Shown here piece by piece: positions 36,563 through 45,222 of a DNA stretch of 64,000 nt. Under the pieces are notes generated by a model. That model worked only from the letters and a program-made list of their open reading frames with translations, had not been told where the DNA came from and ran no database searches. Source of the stretch: Saprospiraceae bacterium (GTDB taxonomy: Bacteria > Bacteroidota > Bacteroidia > Chitinophagales > Saprospiraceae); NCBI GenBank assembly GCA_016715245.1, contig JADKAS010000003.1, positions 1 to 64,000 on the forward strand, given 5' to 3'. Numbering within the stretch: the first letter of the stretch is position 1; every line of letters starts with the position of its first letter. The position numbers were made by a program, and so were the translations under genes.

Positions 36563-37606
36563 TTGAGTGATATTATTCTAACAATAGACGGGATTGACCC
36601 GATAGAACTTTATGGAGAAAACAATTCTAAATTTTTATTGCTAAAAAAGGCTTATCCTGAAGTCCAGATCACATCCCGGGGTAATCAAATCAAGATAAAA
36701 GGCGATAAAAATCAAACCATGAGCGTCAGAACCAAGGTCGAAGCAATGGTTAAACTTTTAAAAGAAAAGCACGAACTTTCGACGCAAACCGTGGCAGATT
36801 TATTGGCTGCCGAACAAACACCGGACAATAAAATCAGTCCTCATTCACCCGGCGGCATAATAGTTTACGGTAAAAACGGCAATCCGATAAAGGCCAAAAC
36901 GAAAAATCAAAAGGCGCTGGTAGATTGTTGTGAACAAAATGACATCGTTTTTGCCATTGGCCCTGCGGGTACGGGAAAAACATATACGGCGGTCGCATTA
37001 GCTGTCAAAGCATTAAAAGCAAAACTGGTAAAAAAAATAATTCTTACCAGACCTGCAGTAGAAGCAGGAGAAAGTCTGGGATTTTTGCCGGGCGATATGA
37101 AAGAAAAGGTAGACCCGTACCTCAGGCCTTTGTACGATGCTCTAGATGATATGATCCCTGCAGATAAACTGGCGTTTTTTATTCAAAACCGGGTAATCGA
37201 AGTGGCTCCTCTAGCCTTTATGAGGGGTAGGACACTGGACCATGCCTTTATCATTCTTGATGAAGCCCAAAACTGTACATCTCTTCAGATTAAAATGTTT
37301 TTAACCAGATTGGGTCCAAGTGCAAAAGCTATTGTAACCGGAGACCTTTCACAAATCGACTTGCCGGGGCATCAGAAATCGGGGTTGAGAAGGGCACTTG
37401 ACATATTGGCGCATATCCCGGGAATCGGACAATTATTTCTGACCGATGAAGACGTGGTCAGACACAGACTTGTCAAGGAAGTCATCAGGTCGTATGCACA
37501 TGCAGAAGAAGCTGATGAGGCCGAAAGACTCAGAAAAAAGGAAATAAGAGAAAAGGAGAGAGAACAAAAAATGGAAAACAGAGAATCAGACAATGAGTAC
37601 ATCTAA
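36563..37606 (+). CDS. PhoH-family ATPase
   Basis: The 347-residue protein has an N-terminal KH-like segment (PEVQITSRGNQIKIKGD), then a PhoH ATPase core: Walker A AIGPAGTGKTYTA, the conserved RPAVEAGESLGFLPGD, Walker B FIILDEAQNCT and TRLGPSAKAIVTGD. The C-terminus is strongly charged (RLRKKEIREKEREQK). PhoH-family (PhoL) proteins are ATPases linked to RNA metabolism and stress. The start is TTG at 36563. The stop overlaps the osmC-like gene by 14 bases, suggesting coupling. Confidence 0.9.
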   Translation: MSDIILTIDGIDPIELYGENNSKFLLLKKAYPEVQITSRGNQIKIKGDKNQTMSVRTKVEAMVKLLKEKHELSTQTVADLLAAEQTPDNKISPHSPGGIIVYGKNGNPIKAKTKNQKALVDCCEQNDIVFAIGPAGTGKTYTAVALAVKALKAKLVKKIILTRPAVEAGESLGFLPGDMKEKVDPYLRPLYDALDDMIPADKLAFFIQNRVIEVAPLAFMRGRTLDHAFIILDEAQNCTSLQIKMFLTRLGPSAKAIVTGDLSQIDLPGHQKSGLRRALDILAHIPGIGQLFLTDEDVVRHRLVKEVIRSYAHAEEADEAERLRKKEIREKEREQKMENRESDNEYI

Positions 37607-38000
37607 AGTTATATACAAAGGGAATCTGAGAACCATTGCGACACATCTGGCTTCCGGACAGGGTATAATAACGGATGCCCCTTTGGATAATAAAGGAAAA
37701 GGAGAAGCTTTTTCACCGACCGATCTGGCAGCCACATCACTTGCCTGTTGTATGGTTACTATTATGGGAATCGCCTCTGAAACACATAATATAGACATAA
37801 AAGATACGGAAATAGCTGTCACCAAACATATGGTGTCAGATCCGCGAAGAATCGGGGCAATAGACGTAGTTTTTACTATGCCCGTTATAAAATACACCAA
37901 AAAGGAAAAAAAGATTTTGGAAATAGCTGCTAAAACTTGCCCGGTGGCGATGAGTCTACATCCGGATATCAAACAAAATGTAACTTTTATCTGGGCTTAA
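37593..38000 (+). CDS. OsmC-family protein
   Basis: At 135 residues this small OsmC/Ohr-fold protein shows the family layout: an N-terminal strand region, a Cys in ATSLACCMVTIMG and a second in AAKTCPVAMSLHP, the pair of redox Cys used against organic peroxides. It is closer to the YhfA/OsmC branch than to Ohr, so peroxide substrate and partner reductant are uncertain. It overlaps phoH upstream and shares TAATG with aroA downstream. Confidence 0.85.
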   Translation: MSTSKVIYKGNLRTIATHLASGQGIITDAPLDNKGKGEAFSPTDLAATSLACCMVTIMGIASETHNIDIKDTEIAVTKHMVSDPRRIGAIDVVFTMPVIKYTKKEKKILEIAAKTCPVAMSLHPDIKQNVTFIWA

Positions 38001-39295
38001 TGATTTCAAAAAAAGCAGTTTCTGTTTTTCATCCTTCCGGTATCATAAAGGGTAAAATTCATTTGTATGGTTCAAAGAGTATTTCCAACCGCGCTTTGAT
38101 CCTAAATTTTTTGTCTGGAAATAAATGTACTTTGTATAACATTTCAGATGGTGATGACACTAAAGTGTTGGCGGATGCTTTATCCAATCCTGAAAGATTG
38201 GTGCACAATGTCAAACTTGCCGGAACTTCCGGCCGGTTTTTAACGGCTTTGTTTGCCACCGGGAAGGGGACACAGGTCATTGATGCTGAGGAAGGATTAA
38301 AAAAACGACCCATTCAACCTTTGGTAAATGTTTTGAGACAGATAGGATGCTCGATTGACTATATTGAAGAAGAAGGTCGCTTTCCTATCAGATTAAATGA
38401 ATTCGAAGCACAGACCACAGATGAAGTTACAGTTCCGGGAAACATCTCTTCACAGTTTATCTCAGCGCTGTTATTGATTGCTCCGACTTTACCTAAAGGT
38501 TTGAACATTATTATTTCAGATGCTACGGTTTCCAGACCTTATATCGATATGACCATATCCATGATGGAATATTTCGGAATAAAAATATTATCCGATGAAA
38601 ATTCCTTTACAATTGCACCACAAACTTATCAGCCAAAAGAGCTTGTTATTGAGGGAGATTGGTCTTCAGCTTCCTATTTTTTTGGAATAGTGGCCATGGC
38701 TAAAGAGGCTGAAATTTCAATATCGGGATTGTTTGAAAATAGTTGGCAAGGTGATGCCGGCATAGTTCAGATGGCAAAATCTTTTGGGGTTGAAACGATT
38801 TTTTCGGAAGATTTGCTGACAATAAAAAAGTCAGAAGACAAGGAACATAAACCTTATCTGGAACTGGATTTTATTACATTCCCTGATTTATTTCAAACGG
38901 TAGCGGTTATGACAGGGGCACATTCCATGCATGGTGTATTTACCGGATTAGACACTTTGCCGCTTAAGGAGACGGACAGGATTTCAGCACTGCAGGAGGA
39001 GCTGACAAAATGCGGAATTTTTCTCAATAAAATGCCGGAAAAATTTTCAGGAAAAAAGGGAAAAACGATTTATTTTATGGAAGGTAATTTTGTTTTACCG
39101 GGAGAAGAAACTGTTTTTAATACCTATTCTGACCACAGGATGGCCATGTCCATAGCCATGTTGGGAGTAATAGGTAAAGTATATATTGCGGATGAAGATG
39201 TGGTTACAAAGTCTTATCCAACATTTTGGAAAGATTTGGAAACGTTGGGTTTTATCATCGGAAATCCAGATGATTTAACCCAAATTCCGCATTAG
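38000..39295 (+). CDS. aroA: 3-phosphoshikimate 1-carboxyvinyltransferase (EPSP synthase)
   Basis: I take ATG 38000 (MISKKAVSVFHPSG), which overlaps the osmC-like stop as TAATG; a longer frame from 37937 runs inside osmC and is unlikely. The product has about 431 residues. It carries GSKSISNRALIL, LAGTSGRFLTALFA, the Arg-rich KKRPIQPL, VPGNISSQFISALLL and LKETDRISAL. The enzyme joins shikimate-3-phosphate and phosphoenolpyruvate in aromatic amino-acid synthesis. Whether it is glyphosate-sensitive was not assessed. Confidence 0.93.
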   Translation: MISKKAVSVFHPSGIIKGKIHLYGSKSISNRALILNFLSGNKCTLYNISDGDDTKVLADALSNPERLVHNVKLAGTSGRFLTALFATGKGTQVIDAEEGLKKRPIQPLVNVLRQIGCSIDYIEEEGRFPIRLNEFEAQTTDEVTVPGNISSQFISALLLIAPTLPKGLNIIISDATVSRPYIDMTISMMEYFGIKILSDENSFTIAPQTYQPKELVIEGDWSSASYFFGIVAMAKEAEISISGLFENSWQGDAGIVQMAKSFGVETIFSEDLLTIKKSEDKEHKPYLELDFITFPDLFQTVAVMTGAHSMHGVFTGLDTLPLKETDRISALQEELTKCGIFLNKMPEKFSGKKGKTIYFMEGNFVLPGEETVFNTYSDHRMAMSIAMLGVIGKVYIADEDVVTKSYPTFWKDLETLGFIIGNPDDLTQIPH

Positions 39296-39677
39296 ACTTT
39301 ATTCGAATGGAAATATGACAAAATAGTTGGCAGTGCCCGGTCTCGTCTTTAGGACGAGATTACCCACAGGTATCGCTGTCTAAATAGACCAATTTTTTTC
39401 TTGAATCAAAATTTTATTTCGCATTTTTCCTTCCATTTTAAGGGAAGGAATACAAGGATGGGTAAAAAACATAATAAATGAAATAAAATTTTAACACTAT
39501 TTACTAGCTTTAATTTTTAGACAGCTACTATGAGGACATAAAATTGAGAATGACCAAACGATGCGAAGCAAAATCTTGATACGAAATCACAATTTAGTGA
39601 GGGAACCATGCAAAGCCTTGCATGGCTTCTTATACCGTCAGATTTTCATATAGTTCATTTCTAAGGCTGAATTTGGG
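39296..39677. repeat. Gene-free region with nested inverted repeats
   Basis: Four dyads occur in 300 bases. TCTCGTC/GACGAGA at 39341-39359 has a 5-base loop. The 10-bp arms GCTGTCTAAA (39375-39384) and TTTAGACAGC (39516-39525) enclose an AT-rich pair of arms, AAAATTTTATTTCGCATTT (39408-39426) and AAATGAAATAAAATTTT (39476-39492), nearly complementary with one unpaired base. A perfect 8-bp hairpin CCATGCAA-AGCC-TTGCATGG is at 39606-39625. No ORF is convincing. Confidence 0.75.
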
Positions 39678-40337
39678 TTAATACAGGTTTTTTTTGGTTT
39701 TTTCCCAAGCGTAGACCATTACATAATCTTGTAAAATCTGCGCGCGAATCCAGCATTCAGTTTTAATTCCCGCTTTCATTATATCTCCTGAAGAGAAAAC
39801 ATGTCCATCCTGAATGGTAAAAGCGTCTACAAAAAGTTCTTTTTTAAAATCGATTTCTTTCCTTCCGTAAATTTTATACATGGCTTCTTTTGCTCCCCAA
39901 TAAACGTGTAAAGCATCAAGCGAATAATTCCGGTGAAGGTCATCCAGTTCGAATTCTGACAAAACCCTTCCGGCTATCCGGCTTATTTTTTCAACTTTGT
40001 ACTGTATGTCTATTCCTACTATTGATCTGGAAGCAATAACCGCTGTCAATTCATGTGAATGACTCATAGATATGTAATAATCTGAATTTTTAAGATAGGG
40101 TTTACCAAATTCATCTTTCAGGCAGGCACCCCTTATTTCACGATTGGACATAATATGCAACAGGTATCTGGAACAATACCATTCGAGGAGTTTTCTTGCT
40201 TTAAGGATTTCTACTTCTTCATACTCTTCGGGGAATAAATCAATACGGTCGCGAAAAAAGGAAATGTTTTCATTTATTTCCCATACACCCAGTTTGGCGT
40301 CAAATTCCGGCAAAGTGTAAAAATCTAACAATGGCAT
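39678..40337 (-). CDS. 4'-phosphopantetheinyl transferase superfamily protein
   Basis: I chose ATG 40337 (MPLLDFYTLPEFDAKLG), giving about 219 residues; the longer open frame adds a low-quality basic leader. The superfamily motifs are present: SMSHSHELTAVIAS, GIDIQYKVEKI (Mg-binding Asp) and the WGAKEAMYKIYGR helix. It attaches phosphopantetheine to carrier proteins. The Sfp-like layout with two half domains suggests action on secondary-metabolite or fatty-acid ACPs, but which carriers cannot be told. It is divergent from the WD40 gene, 56 bases away. Confidence 0.85.
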   Translation of the reverse strand: MPLLDFYTLPEFDAKLGVWEINENISFFRDRIDLFPEEYEEVEILKARKLLEWYCSRYLLHIMSNREIRGACLKDEFGKPYLKNSDYYISMSHSHELTAVIASRSIVGIDIQYKVEKISRIAGRVLSEFELDDLHRNYSLDALHVYWGAKEAMYKIYGRKEIDFKKELFVDAFTIQDGHVFSSGDIMKAGIKTECWIRAQILQDYVMVYAWEKTKKNLY

Positions 40338-40393
40338 GGCTATCAAATGGTATTTAGGATAAACCAAAATGCTGAATATATGTTCCGAATTCA

Positions 40394-41290
40394 ATGGAAA
40401 CTTTAAAAATTGATAAAATTGTTCAGTTGACCGGACATCGCTCCTCAGTATACTGCCTTTTGGATATTCCTGGTTCTGATTATTTTTTATCGTCGGGTGG
40501 AGATGGTTGGATTGTTTTGTGGAATAAGTCCGGAGAGGAAGAAAACGGAACATTGGTGGCAACCGTTGAAGGAAAAATATTTTCAATGGCATATGATGCT
40601 ACCCGAAAATTACTGATTGCGGGAGATATGGATGGTCATTTATACTGGATTGATTTTGACAATAAAACCATCTTAAAAAGGACTGTTGTACATAAAGGAA
40701 GCATTTTTTCCATAAAAATCCTGGATGATAAAATCTGGACATGTGGAGGCGATGGATTTTTGTGCGTTCTTGATCCGGCGGTGATGATGGTAGAAAAATC
40801 AATAAGGCTTTCTGCACAAGGATTACGTTGTATTGAATTAGTTAAGGATAAACTACTGGTTGGCGGAAGTGACAATCATATTCGGGTTGTAAATCCTTTG
40901 AGTTTGGACACTGAAAAAATTTTGCATAATGCCCACAGCAATTCGATATTTACTATGTGGTTTGACGGACAGTCAATTTTATATTCAGGTGGAAGGGATG
41001 CGGTTTTAAAATTGTGGGAAACATCGACATGGAAAGAAGTAAAAAATTTACCTGCACACTGGTTTACCATCAATAAAATTATTCCTGTCGGGGATAATAA
41101 TTTGGTTACAGTGAGCAGGGATAAAACGGTAAGAATTTGGAATAGAAAGGATATGTCTTTATTAAAATCATTATCTTTAGAAAAAGGTGGGCATATTAAT
41201 TCCGTCAACGACGTCCTTTATTTCAGTGAACAAAACCATTTTGTGACCTGTAGCGATGACCGCTCATTGATTCTTTGGAAAATATCATGA
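40394..41290 (+). CDS. WD40-repeat protein
   Basis: The 298-residue protein is a propeller of about seven WD40 blades: repeats such as HRSSVYCLLDIP...YFLSSGGDGWIVLWN, FSMAYDATRKLLIAGDMDGHLYWID, FTMWFDGQSILYSGGRDAVLKLWE, and NSVNDVLYFSEQNHFVTCSDDRSLILWK. It has no signal peptide, so it is cytoplasmic, probably a protein-interaction scaffold. Its neighbours (phosphopantetheinyl transferase and dcd) do not define a pathway. Confidence 0.85.
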   Translation: METLKIDKIVQLTGHRSSVYCLLDIPGSDYFLSSGGDGWIVLWNKSGEEENGTLVATVEGKIFSMAYDATRKLLIAGDMDGHLYWIDFDNKTILKRTVVHKGSIFSIKILDDKIWTCGGDGFLCVLDPAVMMVEKSIRLSAQGLRCIELVKDKLLVGGSDNHIRVVNPLSLDTEKILHNAHSNSIFTMWFDGQSILYSGGRDAVLKLWETSTWKEVKNLPAHWFTINKIIPVGDNNLVTVSRDKTVRIWNRKDMSLLKSLSLEKGGHINSVNDVLYFSEQNHFVTCSDDRSLILWKIS

Positions 41291-41359
41291 TAATATTTTG
41301 TAAGGGAAAAAAAAAGAAAGTACTTTTGGGAAATATTAAAATATTAGTATAGCGGCATC

Positions 41360-41896
41360 ATGATTTTAACAGATAGAGAAATATTACAGTGTATTAAGGA
41401 GGGTACTATTGTTATAGAGCCTTTTCAAAATGAAAACCTTGGCACCAATTCGTATGATGTTCACCTCGGTAAATGGCTGGCTGTCTATGAAAACCACGAA
41501 CTGGATGCCAAAAAACACAATAAAATCAGATATATTGAAATTGAGGAAGAAGGTTTTGTATTGCAGCCCGGTACACTTTATCTTGGTGTAACTGAAGAAT
41601 ATACGGAGACCCATAACACTGTACCTTTTCTGGAAGGCAAGTCAAGTATTGGACGTCTGGGTATTGACATCCATGCTACTGCAGGTAAAGGTGACGTTGG
41701 TTTTTGTAATACCTGGACCCTTGAAATCAGTTGTGTACAACCTGTTCGGGTATATGCCGGAATGCCTGTCGGACAATTGATTTATTTTAAAGTAAGCGGC
41801 GAAATTCATAATTATTACAATAAAAAACCAAACGCAAAATACAATCAAAGAACTGACAAACCAGTGGAAAGTATGATGTGGAAAAATTCATTTTAA
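41360..41896 (+). CDS. dcd: dCTP deaminase
   Basis: At 178 residues it fits the trimeric dUTPase-fold deaminase. The block PFLEGKSSIGRLGIDIHATAGKGDVGF holds the conserved Ser-Arg region, and WTLEISC carries the catalytic Glu. It converts dCTP to dUTP in thymidylate synthesis; a bifunctional dCTP deaminase/dUTPase is not excluded. An ATP-grasp gene starts 17 bases downstream and could be co-transcribed. Confidence 0.88.
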   Translation: MILTDREILQCIKEGTIVIEPFQNENLGTNSYDVHLGKWLAVYENHELDAKKHNKIRYIEIEEEGFVLQPGTLYLGVTEEYTETHNTVPFLEGKSSIGRLGIDIHATAGKGDVGFCNTWTLEISCVQPVRVYAGMPVGQLIYFKVSGEIHNYYNKKPNAKYNQRTDKPVESMMWKNSF

Positions 41897-41913
41897 TCAC
41901 AAAATAGAAATTA

Positions 41914-43131
41914 ATGAAATCAAGACCATTAAACATTTTATGTGTTTCCAGATATTTTAAGGGCAGTGATATGATGAAGACTTTGCACCATGATGGCCAT
42001 AAAGTATATTTGGTCACAATCACAAAACTTAAAGATAATCCTTGGCCATATGATTGTATTGAGGAAGCATATTATTTGGAAGAAAACGAAGAAGGAAAGT
42101 GGAATAATGATTATTTGATTGAGGGGATGGCTTATAAAATGAGAACTACAAAATTCGATATTTTTATTTCATTGGACGATTTTGATGTGGAAAATGCTGC
42201 ATTGCTAAGAGAATATTTCAGGATACCGGGTATGGGTGAAACGACAGCCAGGTATTTCAGAGACAAACTAGCCATGCGAAAAAAAGCCAGGGAAGAAGGA
42301 ATACCTATACCTGATTTTTCTGATTTGTTTAATGATGATGATATTCATGTTTTTGCAGAAAAAGTGTCACCTCCATGGTTGATAAAACCCAGGGGTCAGG
42401 CATCAGCTACAGGAATTCAAAAAATCCATTCAAAGGAAGAATTATGGCAAGCGTTGGATAAACTTGGAAATAACCGACATAAATTTTTAATAGAAAAATT
42501 TGCGCCCGGATCCGTTTTTCATGTGGATTCTCTGACCTTTCAAGGTAAAATTGTTTTTTCTGTTGTGTCAAAGTATCTGGATACTCCTTTTGAAGTAGCC
42601 CACAGCGGAGGAATTTTCAGATCTGTGACACTCGAAAAGGGAAATCCTGATGAAGTAGCACTTCAAAAGTTAAATCAAAAAGTGATGAATGCGTTTGGTA
42701 TGGAATACAGTGCTTCTCATACTGAATTTATAAAGGGAAATGAGGATGGAAAATATTATTTTCTTGAAACATCTTCACGGGTTGGGGGTGCCCACCTGAG
42801 TGATATGATAGAAGCGGCCACCGGTATCAATCTATGGACAGAGTGGGCAAAAATTGAAGTGTGCACATTTTTAAAAAGACAATACAAACTCCCCAAATTG
42901 CAGAATAAGTTTGGAGGAATAGTTGTATCACTTAGCCGATTTGAACACCCTGACACTTCTTCGTTTACAGATAAAGAAATTGTATGGAGACTGAAGAAAA
43001 AACACCATATTGGTTTTATTGTTACCTCTTCCGATAAAGAAAAAATTAAAGAACTTTTGGATACATATGTGGAACGAATAAAAAATGAGTTTCACGCAAG
43101 TATGCCGGCACCGGACAGACCGGCAAACTAA
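41914..43131 (+). CDS. ATP-grasp domain-containing protein
   Basis: The 405-residue protein has a preATP-grasp start (LNILCVSRYFKGSDMM), then an ATP-grasp fold: WLIKPRGQASATGIQKI for nucleotide binding, KFLIEKFAPGSVFHVDS, and the metal-binding YYFLETSSRVGGAHLSDMIEAATGINL. ATP-grasp enzymes join a carboxylate to an amine or thiol through an acyl-phosphate. No biosynthetic partner lies beside it, so the substrate is unknown. It follows dcd closely, which may reflect shared transcription only. Confidence 0.78.
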   Translation: MKSRPLNILCVSRYFKGSDMMKTLHHDGHKVYLVTITKLKDNPWPYDCIEEAYYLEENEEGKWNNDYLIEGMAYKMRTTKFDIFISLDDFDVENAALLREYFRIPGMGETTARYFRDKLAMRKKAREEGIPIPDFSDLFNDDDIHVFAEKVSPPWLIKPRGQASATGIQKIHSKEELWQALDKLGNNRHKFLIEKFAPGSVFHVDSLTFQGKIVFSVVSKYLDTPFEVAHSGGIFRSVTLEKGNPDEVALQKLNQKVMNAFGMEYSASHTEFIKGNEDGKYYFLETSSRVGGAHLSDMIEAATGINLWTEWAKIEVCTFLKRQYKLPKLQNKFGGIVVSLSRFEHPDTSSFTDKEIVWRLKKKHHIGFIVTSSDKEKIKELLDTYVERIKNEFHASMPAPDRPAN

Positions 43132-43265
43132 AAGGAGATTTGCAACAAGGGCTCATGGTACCGCAATAAAAATTCTGAAGATTTACCAGGATTTAGTACA
43201 TCTTTTTTTGATTTGCAAAGAAAGTATTTACCCTCTTCACAAATCAAATCAAGACATATTATAAT

Positions 43266-43628
43266 TTAGTTAGAGGCAGCCGCTTGGTTTACATTTTGCC
43301 AGGTACCGCCATTGATGACATTTTTTACTCCGTTTTGTTCTAGTATAGATTTGGCTTGACCACTTCTGGCACCACTTCTGCAGAAAACGACAATATTTTT
43401 TTTGTTTTTGAATTTTGCCAATTGATTTCCGATCTGATCAAGAGGAATATTCACAGCGCCTTTTACACTGCCTTCGGCAAATTCCATTGGAGTACGCACA
43501 TCAACCAGAAAAGCCCCCTCTTTTATAGTTGAAATAAGGGCTTCGTCAGAGGAATTTTGACCTAATAAATTGCTGAAAAATCCGAACATAGTAATAATAA
43601 TTAATGTATTAAAAAATTTTTGTTTCAT
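43266..43628 (-). CDS. Exported rhodanese-like domain protein
   Basis: The 120-residue protein has a signal peptide (NTLIIITMFGFFSNLLGQ) and a single rhodanese domain with VDVRTPMEFAEGSVKGAVNIPLDQI and the active-site loop VVFCRSGARSGQA. The Cys in FCRSGAR is the persulfide-carrying residue. It probably acts in sulfur transfer or redox in the periplasm. It starts 32 bases after the arsR-like gene ends (corrected), so the regulator most likely controls it. Confidence 0.88.
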   Translation of the reverse strand: MKQKFFNTLIIITMFGFFSNLLGQNSSDEALISTIKEGAFLVDVRTPMEFAEGSVKGAVNIPLDQIGNQLAKFKNKKNIVVFCRSGARSGQAKSILEQNGVKNVINGGTWQNVNQAAASN

Positions 43629-43659
43629 GATAAAAAGTCTATAGTGTAATCTTAAATGG

Positions 43660-43987
43660 TTATTGACCCGGATTATTTATTGAGTTACAACAATCTTCCA
43701 TACAATCCACAATATTTTTCATTTTGGGGAATCGAAGGAAACATATTTATTTCTCCCGGCTTTTGACTATATATTACACCTTTGTCCTCCATTAAGGTTA
43801 GGTGTTGTGATGCTATTGCCTGCTCTAGGTCTAAGGCCACCTGAATCTCCATTACCGTCATGGGTGACTTGTCAGATAATAAATCCACAATGGCAAGACG
43901 TATGGGGTGTGCTATCACCTTCAGCATATTGATGGAAGAAAGTAATTTATTTGCTTCAATTCGTTGTGTAAGAACCATTTTAACCAT
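43660..43987 (-). CDS. ArsR-family transcriptional regulator, frameshifted near the C-terminus
   Basis: A winged-helix repressor of about 109 residues, with start MVKMVLTQRIEANKLL at 43987 or the ATG at 43978. The HTH region is PIRLAIVDLLSDKSPMTVMEIQVALDLEQAIASQHLTLMEDKGVI. The uncorrected frame ends at 43685 with an odd tail (YCGLYGRLL). Removing one base in the G4 run at 43726-43729 gives MKNIVDCMEDCCNSINNPGQ ending at 43660, a Cys-rich tail that fits the family better. An exact 16-bp palindrome in its promoter suggests autoregulation of arsR and the rhodanese. The ligand could be a thiol or sulfide species or a metal; this is a guess. Confidence 0.78.
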
Positions 43988-43996
43988 ATTAAAGCA

Positions 43997-44017
43997 CAAA
44001 GATAGATATATATCTAT
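43997..44017 (-). promoter_or_regulatory. -7 element overlapping a 16-bp palindromic operator for arsR
   Basis: TATCTTTG on the minus strand (43997-44004) matches TAnnTTTG. The palindrome ATAGATATATATCTAT (44002-44017; both halves exact complements) overlaps it, a typical ArsR-repressor site position. Confidence 0.6.
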
Positions 44018-44168
44018 GTATAAATATAAAAAATTAATTTATTTAACAATTATTTAAGAGTTTACACATCAAAAAAGTATAACCTGAGTTGTGTTTTTAA
44101 CAAATGTATTAATTCAAATACTTCCTTGATTTTGATTAAAATCATGTAAACATTGCAATGATGTCAGA

Positions 44169-45095
44169 CTATTTTTTCAAGGAAATTTTTTTCAGAAAAT
44201 CCCTGCAAATTATAAGATAAGTTTTTAAAAACCGGGTTGACACATAATACCTTACAGAAGTAAAAAAATATTTGTAAAACCATTTTGATTGACCATCTAC
44301 CAAATCATAGTGAGCAAATTCAAGATATTTTTTTGCTATAAGGTAATTATATGTGTACGATGGTAAAAAAGGAGAAACGATATTGTTGTAATTTGAAAAT
44401 AAATCTTCAATGGGTTTTATATTCTGAATTAGTTTTTCTTCGATATTATCTGCCATTTTTTTAGAACCCATTAAAGAGTGAATATTGTATACGTAGGTAT
44501 TCAGTGGCAGTTGTAACATTTTATGTTTTGCAAACAATCTTAAAATCAGATGAGTGTCCTGCCAGTGAGGAAAATCGGGATGAAAATTATCTTCATTCAA
44601 AAAATGTCTCGGAATACATAACGTCCATACACCACACATATAAAATGCGGCAAAACGAACAGGATTTTTATGCTGAGCTGGATTGTACTGAATGGCAGAA
44701 ACCAGTTTGTTTTTGATGTTTTTTACATAACCACTTCTTAAAATTAAATCTTCAAAACCATATGTTTTATAATAATTATAAAATTGTTCCAGATATTGTT
44801 CAGTATATTCGTCGTCATCATCAAGAAAACAAACATATCTGCCCTGGCTAACCTCAATTCCTTTATTTCTGGCGGTGCTCCTTTCCGCCTTTTTTTGAAT
44901 ACATACGGTTATTCTCGGATCCTTCAGGGAATGGAGATAGTTTTTTGTAGAATCCGTAGAACCGTCATCCACTATGACAAGTTGCCAGTCTCTGATAGTT
45001 TGATTTAAAACTGATCTGACAGCATTTTGTAATAAGGTGACCCTGTTGTACGTTGGAATAATTACACTGAAAAATGGAGATTGATTTGAATTCAT
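44169..45095 (-). CDS. Family 2 glycosyltransferase
   Basis: The 308-residue protein has a GT-A fold N-terminal region (FFSVIIPTYNRVTLLQNAVRSVLNQT, VIVDDGSTDSTKNYL) and the DXD-like metal site CFLDDDDEYTEQY. It has no transmembrane region and probably transfers a sugar onto a surface glycan or lipid-linked precursor. It stands divergent from three plus-strand glycan genes. The acceptor is unknown. Confidence 0.87.
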   Translation of the reverse strand: MNSNQSPFFSVIIPTYNRVTLLQNAVRSVLNQTIRDWQLVIVDDGSTDSTKNYLHSLKDPRITVCIQKKAERSTARNKGIEVSQGRYVCFLDDDDEYTEQYLEQFYNYYKTYGFEDLILRSGYVKNIKNKLVSAIQYNPAQHKNPVRFAAFYMCGVWTLCIPRHFLNEDNFHPDFPHWQDTHLILRLFAKHKMLQLPLNTYVYNIHSLMGSKKMADNIEEKLIQNIKPIEDLFSNYNNIVSPFLPSYTYNYLIAKKYLEFAHYDLVDGQSKWFYKYFFTSVRYYVSTRFLKTYLIICRDFLKKISLKK

Positions 45096-45222
45096 ATTTC
45101 AAAGTGAATGTACAAAACTAATTATTTTTAGCATGGCGCGCTAATTAATTTTCCTCAATGTGGTTAATTATGAGTTGTGGCAATATATTTGAAGAAAGAA
45201 AATAAAAGAAACCAAAAATAAA

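Noticed and set aside
37937..37999. Extended N-terminus of AroA from 37937
   Set aside because: It lies inside the osmC-like gene and adds residues with no family match; the TAATG overlap start at 38000 is better.
39606..39625. Rho-independent terminator
   Set aside because: The hairpin is perfect but has no T tract on either side, so it was described as a dyad only.
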